A stretch of 64,000 nucleotides of DNA from Limnohabitans sp. MMS-10A-192 (lineage in GTDB: Bacteria > Pseudomonadota > Gammaproteobacteria > Burkholderiales > Burkholderiaceae_C), in NCBI RefSeq assembly GCF_003063335.1, contig NZ_NERX01000001.1, forward strand, positions 558,001-622,000. The letters are read 5' to 3'. The stretch's first letter is position 1; each line of letters opens with the position of its first letter. Below are positions 35,899-45,419 of the stretch, one piece after another. A model generated the notes under the pieces. The model was given only the letters and a program-made list of their open reading frames with translations, did no database searches and was not told the origin of the DNA. Both the position numbers and the translations under genes were made by a program.

Positions 35899-38376
35899 AT
35901 GAAATGGATCGGACGACTTGTTTTAGGGCTGCTGGCCGCCGTGTTGGTGGCGGGCGGCGTGTTGGCCGTGCACTTGCTGCGCAGCATGCCGCAACTGGAC
36001 GGACAGCTTAAACTGGCGGGCTTGAGTGCCCCGGCCAGCATCACCCGCGATGCCGCTGATGTGACGCACATCGAAGGTAAAACCGCCCTGGACACCTGGC
36101 GTGCGCTGGGCTTTGTGCACGCGCAAGAGCGCGGCTGGCAGCTCGAATTCAACCGCCGCCTGATGCGCGGCGAGTTGTCTGAAATGTTGGGTGCGGCCAC
36201 GCTGGACACCGACAAACTCATGCGCACGCTGGGCATCATCGGCATGGCCCAAAAACAGTTGAAGGGTTTATCGCCTGCAACACAAGCGGCCCTGCAGGCC
36301 TACTGCGAAGGCATTCAAAACGCTTGGGCCAGTGGCGCTGTGCGGCCATCGCCCGAATTCAAGCTGCTCGGCAGCGTGGCCGGTGGCCCCAAAGGTCAAG
36401 CTTGGTCACCCGAAGACAGCCTGGGCTGGGCGCTGATGATGGCGCTTGATCTGGGGGGCAACTGGGGGCAGGAATTCGCCCGTTTGTCGGCCTCGCAGGT
36501 GCTCAACCATGAGCAGCTGTGGCAACTTTTGCCACCCTACCCGGGCGAAAAACCCGCCACCGCAGTGGATTTGCCCGCCTTGTATGCCGAGTTGGGTGTG
36601 TACGCCACCAAGGACATAACCGCGTCGGCCATTGAGCCTGCTCCAAACGCCTTGGCTCAATGGTCAGCCGACTGGGTGCGCGATGTCGGCATTCTCGAAG
36701 GCAAGGGCAGCAACAACTGGGTGGTGCCCGGCAGCCGCACTGTCAGCGGCAAACCCCTGCTGGCCAACGACCCGCATCTGGCCTTGAGTTCGCCCGCCAT
36801 TTGGTATTTCGCGCACCTCAAAGCGCCTGCTGGCGAATTGCCCGGTGGACACAAACACCCCGCGCTGGATGTGATCGGGGCCACCTTGCCCGGTTTGCCT
36901 TTTGTGGTGCTGGGCCGTACACAGGGCGTGGCCTGGGGCTTTACCAACACCGGTCCGGATGTTCAGGATTTGTATCTGGAGCAGCTGGACGCAGCCCAAC
37001 CCGGCCAATACCGCACGCCCACCGGATGGGCTGCGTTTGAAGAGCGCGCCGAAACCATCCGCATCAAAGGGCAGGGCGATGTGACCCTGCAAGTGCGCAG
37101 CACGCGCCACGGGCCAGTCATCAGTGATGTTCAGGCTCAGTACGGCAAACTCATCAACAAGCAACGCTACGCCATCAGCCTGCGCTGGTCGGCTTTGACC
37201 GAAGACAACAAAACAGTCGAAGCGGGCATGCTGACCAACTGGGCGCAAACCGTGCCCGAGTTGCAAAAAGCCTTCACCGACAACCATGCGCCCATGCAAA
37301 GCGTGGTCATGGCCGACACGTTGGGCGATGTGGCGTTTCAGGCCGTGGGCAAGCTGCCTATTCGCTCACCTCAAAACGACATTCGGGGCGTGGCGCCTGT
37401 CCCCGGATGGCTGGCCCAATACGACTGGACCGGTTGGCTGCCCGCAGCCCAAAACCCTGCCGTGAATCGCCAAACCATCGAAGCCAAAGGCTGGCACGCC
37501 ACCGCCAACCAAAACATCCTGCCACCGGGCTATGCCCATTTTGTGGGCGGCGACTGGACCACGCCTGAGCGCTTTGACCGCATCGAACAACTGCTGGCCG
37601 CCAGCCCTCAACACAGCCGGGAAAGCCTGCAAGCCATCCAAAACGACGTCATGTCACTGGGCGCAAAAGCCCTGTTGCCGGTCGCTTTGAGCGCCAAGCC
37701 ACAACACCCATTGGGCGATCAAGCCCTGAAACTGCTGGCCACTTTTGACGGGCAAATGACAGCAGACAGCGCTGCTGCGCTGGTGTTCAACGTCTGGGCC
37801 GACGAGTTGACACGCGGTTTGCTGTTGCCGCATCTGGGGGCCGAGCGTTTTCAGGCCCTGTATGGCAAACGCCATTTCCGTGCGGCGGTAGAAGGCATTG
37901 TGAAACGTTCGGACGCTTTTTGGTGCGGCGCTGCAGGCTGCCCGGCGCAAGTGTCTACGGCGCTCGATCGTGCTTTGACCCGCATTGCCACCCAACATGG
38001 CAAGGACATGCGCACCTGGCGATGGGGTGCTTGGCACCCGGCCATCAGCAGCCACAAACCCTTTGGCAAAGTGCCTTATTTGAACGCCGTGTTTGATGTG
38101 CGCACTGAGAGTGCAGGGGACTTGTTCACGGTGAATGTGGGCCAATACTGGGCCAACGACCCCAAAGAACCCTTTGCCAACCGCCATGCGGCGTCGATGC
38201 GGGCGGTCTACGACCTGGCCGAACCCGAGCAATCGGTGTTCATTTACCAAACGGGTCAATCAGGCCATGCCTTTGACCCGCGCAGCCGAGACATGGCCAA
38301 AGCTTGGGCATCGGGGCGTTACAGGTCCTTGAAACCCCAAAGCAAACCCCAACACACCCTGATATTGACCCCTTGA
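35899..38376 (+). CDS. Penicillin acylase family protein (Ntn hydrolase)
   Basis: The protein has 825 residues, with AGGAGA before the ATG. An N-terminal hydrophobic segment (residues 4-28) acts as signal or anchor, so the enzyme is probably periplasmic. Alpha-chain region to about 265, then G-K-G-S-N-N-W with Ser 271 as the predicted autocatalytic cleavage and nucleophile residue of the beta chain; N-D-P-H-L and later R-x-G-P-V motifs follow. Family members cleave penicillins, N-acylhomoserine lactones or N-acyl amino acids; the real substrate is unknown. Follows the murein recycling ldcA by 64 bases. Confidence 0.92.
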   Translation: MKWIGRLVLGLLAAVLVAGGVLAVHLLRSMPQLDGQLKLAGLSAPASITRDAADVTHIEGKTALDTWRALGFVHAQERGWQLEFNRRLMRGELSEMLGAATLDTDKLMRTLGIIGMAQKQLKGLSPATQAALQAYCEGIQNAWASGAVRPSPEFKLLGSVAGGPKGQAWSPEDSLGWALMMALDLGGNWGQEFARLSASQVLNHEQLWQLLPPYPGEKPATAVDLPALYAELGVYATKDITASAIEPAPNALAQWSADWVRDVGILEGKGSNNWVVPGSRTVSGKPLLANDPHLALSSPAIWYFAHLKAPAGELPGGHKHPALDVIGATLPGLPFVVLGRTQGVAWGFTNTGPDVQDLYLEQLDAAQPGQYRTPTGWAAFEERAETIRIKGQGDVTLQVRSTRHGPVISDVQAQYGKLINKQRYAISLRWSALTEDNKTVEAGMLTNWAQTVPELQKAFTDNHAPMQSVVMADTLGDVAFQAVGKLPIRSPQNDIRGVAPVPGWLAQYDWTGWLPAAQNPAVNRQTIEAKGWHATANQNILPPGYAHFVGGDWTTPERFDRIEQLLAASPQHSRESLQAIQNDVMSLGAKALLPVALSAKPQHPLGDQALKLLATFDGQMTADSAAALVFNVWADELTRGLLLPHLGAERFQALYGKRHFRAAVEGIVKRSDAFWCGAAGCPAQVSTALDRALTRIATQHGKDMRTWRWGAWHPAISSHKPFGKVPYLNAVFDVRTESAGDLFTVNVGQYWANDPKEPFANRHAASMRAVYDLAEPEQSVFIYQTGQSGHAFDPRSRDMAKAWASGRYRSLKPQSKPQHTLILTP

Positions 38377-38398
38377 GCTTGGCCGCAGATGGCCTGGC

Positions 38399-38935
38399 TC
38401 ATCGAACCAGGTCCTCGATGGCATCGACCACCATGTTGGTGCCCACAGCCAAGAGCAAGATGTCGGAGGCGACCCTGACGTAGCGGTAGCCCGAGGGCGG
38501 TACACCCAAGGTCAGCACCACGCTGCGGGGCACTTCGTAATAGACCAGGCCTGCAGGCAAGGGATGTCCGCGCTGCCACTTTCGGGCTTGTCCAGGAGGC
38601 ATGCAACTGCCCCCTTTTTTGGCGAGCCCAGGCGGGCAATAGCCTCTGTTTTCGGGTCGCCCGTAATACTCCTGGGCCGCTTCGCGGTGGTGCGACTGAA
38701 AATAAGAACCGATCTGAACGGGCCCGTTGTAAGAGGGCGTGTGCCTGCCTTCACGGTAAGGCATGTCGCGACCTGCTTGACGATCTTCCCGCTGCTGCTG
38801 TTGGCCTTGGTGCGTTTGAGGCTTGTGAGGTTTGTCCCGTTTGTCGTGGCCCGGTTGGGCATTGGCGGGCTCCAGCATCCAGCACGCTTGCGTCACAGCC
38901 AACAAAGCCGAAATGATGGCGGATGTGTTTTTCAT
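38399..38935 (-). CDS. RcnB-like periplasmic protein
   Basis: The protein has 178 residues. Signal peptide with cleavage likely after A-N-A (about residue 26), then a Gln/His/Arg-rich low-complexity stretch, a Cys pair (C-P-P-G and C-M-P-P-G) with the P-P-G-x-A-K/R repeats often seen in this group, and a C-terminal P-P-S-G-Y-R-Y-V-R-V segment ending in a hydrophobic stretch, which is the RcnB (PF11776) signature. RcnB of E. coli tunes Ni/Co efflux, but there is no RcnA next to this gene and the family is broad. AAGGA before ATG 38935. The 210 bases upstream are AT-rich and contain no ORF; a TTGAAA and a TATAGA element are present with a 19-base spacing, too long to be confident. Confidence 0.78.
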   Translation of the reverse strand: MKNTSAIISALLAVTQACWMLEPANAQPGHDKRDKPHKPQTHQGQQQQREDRQAGRDMPYREGRHTPSYNGPVQIGSYFQSHHREAAQEYYGRPENRGYCPPGLAKKGGSCMPPGQARKWQRGHPLPAGLVYYEVPRSVVLTLGVPPSGYRYVRVASDILLLAVGTNMVVDAIEDLVR

Positions 38936-39145
38936 GGCGTTTTCCTTCTGAGATGGTCTCTGTGCATTCATCACAGTTGTCTATAGTCAGCTCAGAAGAT
39001 AGCTTTTCAAACCAGAATGGACGGTGCGTTGGCGCTCATTCATGCTGCATTGGATTCACCTTTGAATGCATATCTGAATGACTTAACATAATATACATCG
39101 TACGAACTCATTCAATGAAGGAATGGGTCACTCCAACCCAGTCCC

Positions 39146-39880
39146 TTATTCCACGCGAAAAACCCCAGTGCCCTTGGACCCAGAACGAATTTCAAGCAAG
39201 CCGGTATCAGATGGCACAGGCAAAGGCGCCTTGCGAGTACGTGGCAACGTTTGAAGCAGTTGGATAGCGTCTTTGCGGCTGGCTTGCTTGGCGAAATCCA
39301 ATGCGGTCATGCCAAGCTGGTTTTTCAAAGAAGGATCAGCACCTTCCTCAATCAACAATTTGACCACCTCGGGTGTGCCGTACATCGCGGCCATCATCAA
39401 GGGCGTGGTGCCATTGGGCGATTCAGCGTCGATGTAAGCGCTGTGTTCCAACAGCAATTTGGCAATGCCCACCTGTCCCGAACTGGCTGCGTAATGCAAA
39501 GGCGTCCAGCCAGACTTGTTCACATCTGCATCGCGCCAGATCAACAATTCAACCAATGCTTTTTCGCCCCGTAAAGCAGCCAGCATCAAGGGGCTCTCAT
39601 CCTTGTCGTTGCGCAGCTCAACTTGGGTTTTTTCTGCACGGATCAAGACTTCGGCCGATTTGGGCGCTGGTACTTGCAACGCAAACAGCAAAGCGGGACG
39701 GCCTTTTTCATCGTGTGTATTGGGGTCAAACCCGCGGCTCAGCAAACGCTCAATACCCTTGTCATCGTCCACCCTCAGGGCTCTGAAGAAATCCTCATAA
39801 GAGCCCGCAAATGAAGTATGTAAAAATGAAAAAAATCCAATGAAAACAAGGATATATTTGACTTTTTTAAAGTTAGACAT
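39146..39880 (-). CDS. Secreted ankyrin-repeat protein
   Basis: The protein has 244 residues. Signal peptide (hydrophobic residues 9-22, cleavage after S-F-A) predicts periplasmic location. At least four ankyrin repeats from about residue 58 to 205 with T-P-L-H-Y-A-A, T-P-L-M-M-A-A and G-x-T-A-L-D-F-A motifs. The last 30 residues are basic and not repeat-like. Binding partner unknown. It is four bases downstream of tatD in the mltG-tmk-holB-tatD operon and so is probably co-transcribed. Confidence 0.9.
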   Translation of the reverse strand: MSNFKKVKYILVFIGFFSFLHTSFAGSYEDFFRALRVDDDKGIERLLSRGFDPNTHDEKGRPALLFALQVPAPKSAEVLIRAEKTQVELRNDKDESPLMLAALRGEKALVELLIWRDADVNKSGWTPLHYAASSGQVGIAKLLLEHSAYIDAESPNGTTPLMMAAMYGTPEVVKLLIEEGADPSLKNQLGMTALDFAKQASRKDAIQLLQTLPRTRKAPLPVPSDTGLLEIRSGSKGTGVFRVE

Positions 39881-39884
39881 AGCT

Positions 39885-40694
39885 TTAAGTTGCTGATATT
39901 TTAGAGAACAGCTGATTGAAATTGACGCTGGTCAATTCACCGATCGCCTCGGCGGTAGATCCTCGCAGCTCGGCCAATTGCTTGGCAACAAAGGGCACGT
40001 AGGACGGGTTGTTGGTCTTGCCCCGGTAAGGCACCGGTGCCAGATAAGGGCTGTCGGTTTCGATCAGCAAGCGGTCATCGGGCACGAACTTGGCCACTTC
40101 CCGCAGATCGGCGGCGGTCTTGAAAGTCAGTATCCCGGAAAACGAAATGTAAAAGCCCAGATCCAAGGCCGCCCGCGCCACCTGCTGGCTTTCGGTGAAG
40201 CAGTGAAACACCCCACCTGCGCAAGCGGCACCGCCGGTTTCGCCCTCTTCTTTCAATATCGCGATGGTGTCGTCAGAAGCCTGCCGGGTATGGATCACCA
40301 GCGGCAATTGTGTCTGCCTTGCGGCCCGGATATGGGTGCGAAATCGCTCGCGCTGCCATTCCATGTCGGCGACGGTTCGCCCACCCTTGCGTTCTTCCAT
40401 CTGGTAATAATCCAGCCCCGTCTCGCCAATGGCCACCACTTTGGGTCGCGCTGCGCCGTCCAGCAGGTCTTGCAAGCTGGGATCGCGCACGCCTTCGTTG
40501 TCGGGGTGCACGCCCACCGTCGCCCACATGTTGCCGTGGGCCATGGCCAGGCCATGAACGCTGTCAAAGTCTTCCAGTGTGGTGCAAATGCACAGAGCAC
40601 GGGTGACCTTGGCGGCCAGCATGGCTTGCTGGATGGTGTCCAGCTGGCTCATCAGTTCAGGAAAATTCAGATGGCAATGGGAATCGGTGTACAT
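39885..40694 (-). CDS. tatD: TatD-family metal-dependent DNase/hydrolase
   Basis: The protein has 269 residues, amidohydrolase-like TIM barrel. D-S-H-C-H-L at residues 4-8 (metal ligands), G-E-T-G-L-D-Y near 96, H-T-R near 140, H-C-F-T-E, and E-T-D-S-P-Y-L are family signatures (YcfH/TatD). 3'-5' exonuclease and quality control functions are reported for homologues. Position after holB is the usual YcfH place. Three bases after holB. Confidence 0.93.
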   Translation of the reverse strand: MYTDSHCHLNFPELMSQLDTIQQAMLAAKVTRALCICTTLEDFDSVHGLAMAHGNMWATVGVHPDNEGVRDPSLQDLLDGAARPKVVAIGETGLDYYQMEERKGGRTVADMEWQRERFRTHIRAARQTQLPLVIHTRQASDDTIAILKEEGETGGAACAGGVFHCFTESQQVARAALDLGFYISFSGILTFKTAADLREVAKFVPDDRLLIETDSPYLAPVPYRGKTNNPSYVPFVAKQLAELRGSTAEAIGELTSVNFNQLFSKISAT

Positions 40695-40697
40695 GGA

Positions 40698-41702
40698 TCA
40701 GCCCTGCGTGCGCAGGGTTTGTTGGGCATCGGCGGTCAAAGCTTCCAGCATCAGACCGGCATTGAAGGGGTGTTCTGCACTGCGCGCCGACAGCATCAGG
40801 CGTTTGAACCAGTCGGTCAGAACCGTCACCGATGCCTTGCTGGTGGGCAGTTGACTGGCCTCAAAAAACCGCGGGTCTGCACCGGCTTGGCGCAAAACCA
40901 GGTCGTGGCAAAGTTTTTGCAAGGCGTCGATGGCTTGGGCCGGGCTCAAATCGGCCAGATGACGGGCATCGCCTTGCAGCATGGCCTTGGGCAAAGCGGC
41001 CCACCAATCAGGCGACAAGCCACTTTCGGCCTGTCGTAAAACATCGGTTGGGCGTCCGCCTGCGCTGCGCAACAGGGCTTGCGCCACCGCATCGGGCACA
41101 CCCTGTGCCTTGAGCCAGGTCATGGCCTCATCGGCCAGGGGCCACTTCATGGTGTGGGCCAAGCAACGACTGCGTATGGTGGGTAGCAGCAAATGGCTGG
41201 CCTCGGTGGCCAGCACAAAACGCACATCGCCCGGCGGCTCTTCGAGTGTTTTGAGCAAAGCGTTGGCCGTCACGGTGTTCATGCGCTCGGCCGGAAAGAC
41301 CAGCACCGCCTTGCCGCGACCACGGGCATCGGTGCGTTGCGAAAACTCCACCGCATCGCGCATGGCTTCCACCCGGATTTCCTTGCTGGGCTTGCGCTTC
41401 TTGTCGTCGATATCGGCTTGCGCCTTTTCAGACAGTGGCCAGCCCAGCTCCATCATTTGGGTTTCGGGCATCAGCACGGCCAGGTCGGCATGGGTGCGTA
41501 CAGCAATGGCGTGGCAGCTGGGGCATTCGCCACAAGCGCCCTGCTCGGTCGGTTTTTCGCACAACCAAGCCGATGCCAAAGCCAGCGCCAGTTCGTACTG
41601 CCCCAAACCCGAGGGCCCCTGCAGCAACCACGCGTGGCCACGCTGGGCCAGCAATTCGGTGGTCTGGCGGGTGATCCAAGGGGCATTCAAGACAACGCTC
41701 AT
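40698..41702 (-). CDS. holB: DNA polymerase III delta' subunit HolB
   Basis: The protein has 334 residues. Clamp loader subunit: Q-G-P-S-G-L-G (P-loop remnant) near residue 28, zinc-binding cysteines C-G-E-C-P-S-C-H near 60, and [12 protein letters not shown] near 150, an unmistakable DnaX/HolB motif. ATG overlaps the tmk stop (ATGA). Confidence 0.94.
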   Translation of the reverse strand: MSVVLNAPWITRQTTELLAQRGHAWLLQGPSGLGQYELALALASAWLCEKPTEQGACGECPSCHAIAVRTHADLAVLMPETQMMELGWPLSEKAQADIDDKKRKPSKEIRVEAMRDAVEFSQRTDARGRGKAVLVFPAERMNTVTANALLKTLEEPPGDVRFVLATEASHLLLPTIRSRCLAHTMKWPLADEAMTWLKAQGVPDAVAQALLRSAGGRPTDVLRQAESGLSPDWWAALPKAMLQGDARHLADLSPAQAIDALQKLCHDLVLRQAGADPRFFEASQLPTSKASVTVLTDWFKRLMLSARSAEHPFNAGLMLEALTADAQQTLRTQG

Positions 41703-42340
41703 GCGCGGCCCCTTTCCAAGAAAGCTTGCACGGCCCGTGCCACATCAGCCCCCACCGCCTCGCGGGTCTGTGCGGCATCAATGCAGGCAAAGCGCTCGGG
41801 CATGTCGGTTTGTCGGCGGGCATAACCGGCACGCACCGCCGCGAAAAAGGCCGTCGGTTGGGATTCAAATTTGTCGGGCACGCGGGCCGAGGCCAGCCGC
41901 TCGGCCGCAATCTGTGGGTCCAGATCGAACCAGACCGTGAGTTCGGGTTGGCGCAGAAGGCCTTCAGGCGTGGCTTGCACCATGCGCTCGAGTTGAAGGA
42001 GCACCTGCCAGTCAAAACCACGGCCACCGCCTTGGTAGGCAAAGGTGGCGTCGGTGAATCGGTCACACAGCACCACATCCCCGCGAGCCAGCGCTGGCTC
42101 GATGACTTGCACCAAGTGCTCGCGCCTGGCGGCAAACATCAAAAGCGCCTCGGTCAGGGAATCCATCGGCTCGTGCAGCACCAGTTCGCGCAACTTTTCG
42201 GACAAGGCGGTGCCACCGGGCTCACGGGTCAACACCACCGCCCTGCCCGCTTGCCGAAAAAGCGCCGCCACGCGCTCAATGTGGGTGGATTTGCCCGCAC
42301 CGTCGATGCCTTCAAAACTGATGAATGTGCCGCGTGTCAT
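41699..42340 (-). CDS. tmk: Thymidylate kinase
   Basis: The protein has 213 residues. Phosphorylates dTMP to dTDP. P loop [11 protein letters not shown] at residue 9, T-R-E-P-G-G-T (DR(Y/H)-type neighbour), and [17 protein letters not shown] lid/substrate motif. 54 bases after mltG and overlapping holB. Confidence 0.96.
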   Translation of the reverse strand: MTRGTFISFEGIDGAGKSTHIERVAALFRQAGRAVVLTREPGGTALSEKLRELVLHEPMDSLTEALLMFAARREHLVQVIEPALARGDVVLCDRFTDATFAYQGGGRGFDWQVLLQLERMVQATPEGLLRQPELTVWFDLDPQIAAERLASARVPDKFESQPTAFFAAVRAGYARRQTDMPERFACIDAAQTREAVGADVARAVQAFLERGRA

Positions 42341-42394
42341 AGAGATGTGGAGTGAATCGTCGATTGTCGCCTAAGCCAAGCGCGTGCAGTCCCG

Positions 42395-43399
42395 TCAGCG
42401 CCCGCGCTGGAAGCGGTTGACCGCACGGTTGTGCTCGTCCAGCGTGGCGCTGAAGTGGCTGCTGCCATCGCCTTTGGCCACGAAATACACGGCACGCGTG
42501 TCGGCCGGTTGCACAGCAGCCAGCATGGCCGATTTGCCGGGCATGGCGATCGGCGTGGGGGGCAAGCCCCCGCGGGTGTAGGTGTTGTAAGGCGTGTCGG
42601 TGCGCAAATCGCTGCGGCGCAAATTGCCGTCAAAACCTGCGCCCAGTCCATAAATCACCGTCGGGTCGGTCTGCAACAGCATGCCGATGCGCAGGCGGTT
42701 GTTGAACACCCCTGAAATCTGAGGGCGGTCTGAGGCTTTGCCGGTTTCCTTTTCCACAATGCTGGCCAAAATCAGCGCTTCTTCGGGCGACTTGACTGCG
42801 GCCAGGGCCGAGCGGGCTTGCCAAGCCTTGTCCAGCTGTTTGTCCATGGCTTTCATGGCGCGTTGGAGGACCGCCAGATCGCTGGAGCCTTTGGCGTAGC
42901 TGTAGGTGTCCGGAAAAAACCGGCCTTCGGGATGCACGCCAGGGCGCCCCAATTGCGCCATCAAAGCCTTATCGTCCAAAGTTTGGCTGTCGGGTTTGAG
43001 CTGGTCGGCTCGGGCCAGCGCCTGGCGCAGCTGGCGGATGTTCCAGCCTTCCACCAGCGTGAGGGTGCGCAGGCTTTCTTCGCCGCGAACCAGCATGGAC
43101 AACAGACGCACGGGCGTGGTCTGCGCGTTGAACTCGTAGCTGCCGGCCCGAATTTGGCGTGACTGGCCCGACAGGCGAAACCAGCCGTACAAAGCCAGGG
43201 GCGGCACATCGGCCCCGGCATCCACCACCATTTGGGCAATCGCTTTGGGCGAGGTCCCGGGTTCAATCGACAAGTCCAGTGCTTGCGGCCCGCTCACGCG
43301 GGCCCCCATGGGCTGGTGGAGCCAGTGGTAAGCACCGGCTGCCAAAGCCCCTGCCAGCAAAAGCAACACCACCACACCCTTGAACAAACTTTTGATCAC
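42395..43399 (-). CDS. mltG: Endolytic murein transglycosylase MltG
   Basis: The protein has 334 residues from GTG 43399, with AAAGG upstream. Inner membrane YceG-like enzyme that cleaves nascent glycan strands and sets chain termination. One N-terminal membrane anchor (residues about 7-27), LysM-like subdomain, then I-V-E-K-E-T-G-K-A with the catalytic Glu and Q-T-D-P-T-V-I-Y-G, both family hallmarks, and a Y-N-T-Y near the C-terminus. First gene of the mltG-tmk-holB-tatD run, divergent from ygfZ. Confidence 0.93.
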   Translation of the reverse strand: MIKSLFKGVVVLLLLAGALAAGAYHWLHQPMGARVSGPQALDLSIEPGTSPKAIAQMVVDAGADVPPLALYGWFRLSGQSRQIRAGSYEFNAQTTPVRLLSMLVRGEESLRTLTLVEGWNIRQLRQALARADQLKPDSQTLDDKALMAQLGRPGVHPEGRFFPDTYSYAKGSSDLAVLQRAMKAMDKQLDKAWQARSALAAVKSPEEALILASIVEKETGKASDRPQISGVFNNRLRIGMLLQTDPTVIYGLGAGFDGNLRRSDLRTDTPYNTYTRGGLPPTPIAMPGKSAMLAAVQPADTRAVYFVAKGDGSSHFSATLDEHNRAVNRFQRGR

Positions 43400-43527
43400 C
43401 CGAGGCCTTTTGCAAAATACCGTGAAAAATAGCCGTGTCGGCCCAGTCAAAACGAGGCTTGATCATAATTCAGGGCTTACCCTGCACCCTTGCCCCTGAC
43501 CTTGGGCTCCATTTGTCAAAGCGCACC

Positions 43528-44481
43528 ATGTCCACCCAGACCTTTTCCCCAGCAGATCCCCGCTTGCTCAACGGCTTGGCCGCCCTGCCCCATTGGGGCG
43601 TGATTCAGGCCCAGGGCGAAAATGCCGCCAACTTTTTGCACAACCAATTGACCAACGATGTGCTGCTGTTGCCCGTGGGCCAGGCCCGTCTGGCGGCTTT
43701 TTGCTCGGCCAAAGGACGCATGCAGGCCAGTTTTGTGGTGATCAAAACAGCCCCCGATACGGTGCTGCTGGTCATGCGCCAGGATTTGCTGGCCCAGACG
43801 CTCAAGCGCCTGTCCATGTTCGTGCTGCGTGCCAAGGTCAAGCTCAGCGATGCCAGTGAGCAATGGCAGTTGCGCGGTTTGCTGGGCGACAGCGCTCGTG
43901 CCTTGCACGGCGATGCCGCCGCCTGGCACACCGCATCGGCCGATGCGGCCCACGCGGTCGCACTCTACCCGGCCGTCGTGGGTGACGTTCAAGTGCCCCG
44001 CGCTCTTTGGCTGGCGCCGCCAACTCAGGCCTTGCCTCAAGGCCCTGCGGTTTTGACTGCGATCTGGTCATGGTCCGAAGTCATGAGCGGTGTACCCCTG
44101 CTCAGCCAGCCCTTGTTCGAGGCCTTCGTGCCCCAAATGCTCAATTACGAATCGGTGGGCGGCGTGAACTTCAAAAAAGGCTGCTACCCCGGCCAGGAAG
44201 TCGTGGCCCGCAGCCAGTTTCGCGGCACATTGAAGCGCCGCATGGCGCTGGTGCACAGCCCGGTGGCACTGAGTGCCGGGCAAGAGGTGTTCACCCCCAC
44301 CGACCCCGAGCAGCCTTGCGCGACGGTGGTGCAAAGCGCCGCCCGGCCGGATGGTCAGGGCTTTGATGCGCTGGTCAGTGGCACGCTGGAGAGCCAACAG
44401 ACCGGCTGGCGTCTGGGCAGTGCGGATGGTGCGACGCTGGCATTACAGCCTTTGCCCTACGCATTGCTCGAAGACATCTGA
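43528..44481 (+). CDS. ygfZ: Folate-binding Fe-S/tRNA-modification protein YgfZ
   Basis: The protein has 317 residues. Glycine cleavage T-protein-like fold that helps maintain Fe-S enzymes such as MiaB. The signature K-G-C-Y-P-G-Q-E-V-V near residue 220 is present, as are H-N-Q-L-T-N-D and the early G-R-x-Q-A segment. ATG 43528 gives the family N-terminus; upstream frame is not conserved. Divergent from mltG, as is common in this lineage. Confidence 0.93.
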   Translation: MSTQTFSPADPRLLNGLAALPHWGVIQAQGENAANFLHNQLTNDVLLLPVGQARLAAFCSAKGRMQASFVVIKTAPDTVLLVMRQDLLAQTLKRLSMFVLRAKVKLSDASEQWQLRGLLGDSARALHGDAAAWHTASADAAHAVALYPAVVGDVQVPRALWLAPPTQALPQGPAVLTAIWSWSEVMSGVPLLSQPLFEAFVPQMLNYESVGGVNFKKGCYPGQEVVARSQFRGTLKRRMALVHSPVALSAGQEVFTPTDPEQPCATVVQSAARPDGQGFDALVSGTLESQQTGWRLGSADGATLALQPLPYALLEDI

Positions 44482-44557
44482 GAAGACCCGCAGGAATTCA
44501 GCCCTCGCCGCCCATGTCGTTACTTTGCGAGCGCCGATTCCGGCTCAGGCGCTGAGC

Positions 44558-45415
44558 CTACAGCGTGCGCACCATCTCGATGTGCGCAATGCCCGCCTCT
44601 TCAAAAATGGCCCCGTGCGGCTCGAAACCCGAACGTTTGTAAAAGCCCTCGGCACTGCATTGGGCATGCAGGACCACTTGCGTGTCGCCTCGCGCTTTGG
44701 CCGCGTCCATCAGTGCGCTCAAGATGCGCCGTCCCAAATCGCTGCCGCGCATCTGCTTTTTGACGGCCATGCGGCCAATGCGGGCCACGCCCGGGGCGTG
44801 TTGCAGCAGGCGGCCCGTGGCCAGCACCATGCCCATGCGGTTGATGGCCACGCCATGCAAAGCGGTTTCGTCGTCATGGTCCCATTCCATGTCGGCGGGC
44901 ACTTTTTGTTCATCCACGAACACTTCGGTGCGCAGCGGTGCGGCCAGCTTCTGGAAGTCATGCCAAGAGCCCAGGTGCAGCTGCACCATGTCTTCGCCTC
45001 GCTCAAAGCCTTCCAGCATTTCACGCAGCTGGGGCGGGATGGGCTGGCTCTTTTTGGCCACTGGGTCAGCGTAGACATAGACCAGCTCACTGGTGATGAG
45101 CAGTTCGTCGCCCCGGAAGATCGCTCCGGCGAAGGTCATGGACGAGTTGCCGATGCGGTCGCAGCGCATGCACACATCCAAGTAGTCGTCCATCTCGGCG
45201 CTGGCGTGGTACTCAACGCTGGCTTTTTTGACAAACAGGTCGCCGCCCAGCTGGTGCATGGTGTCGGCGTAAGGCATGGCCAGGTTGCGCCAGTAGTCGG
45301 TCACGGCGGTGTCGAAGTACATGAGGTAGTGACCGTTGAAGACGATCTTTTGCATGTCCACCTCGACCCAGCGCACGCGCATGCGGTGAGAAAAACGGAA
45401 GTCCTGGCGTTTCAT
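44558..45415 (-). CDS. YbgC/FadM-type thioesterase fused to a GNAT acetyltransferase
   Basis: The protein has 285 residues with two domains. Residues about 5-135 are a hotdog acyl-CoA thioesterase of the YbgC/4-hydroxybenzoyl-CoA type: V-R-W-V-E-V-D-x-x-x-I-V-F-N-G-H-Y with the catalytic Asp 20. Residues about 150-285 are a GNAT (ElaA-like) N-acetyltransferase: V-F-V-D-E-Q-x-V-P, G-R-M-A-V-K-K-Q-M-R-G-x-x-L-G acetyl-CoA loop, and G-F-Y-K-R-S-G-F. Both act on CoA thioesters, but a common reaction is not known. It starts four bases after the upstream esterase stop, so the pair is probably one transcript. Confidence 0.87.
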   Translation of the reverse strand: MKRQDFRFSHRMRVRWVEVDMQKIVFNGHYLMYFDTAVTDYWRNLAMPYADTMHQLGGDLFVKKASVEYHASAEMDDYLDVCMRCDRIGNSSMTFAGAIFRGDELLITSELVYVYADPVAKKSQPIPPQLREMLEGFERGEDMVQLHLGSWHDFQKLAAPLRTEVFVDEQKVPADMEWDHDDETALHGVAINRMGMVLATGRLLQHAPGVARIGRMAVKKQMRGSDLGRRILSALMDAAKARGDTQVVLHAQCSAEGFYKRSGFEPHGAIFEEAGIAHIEMVRTL

Positions 45416-45419
45416 GGGT

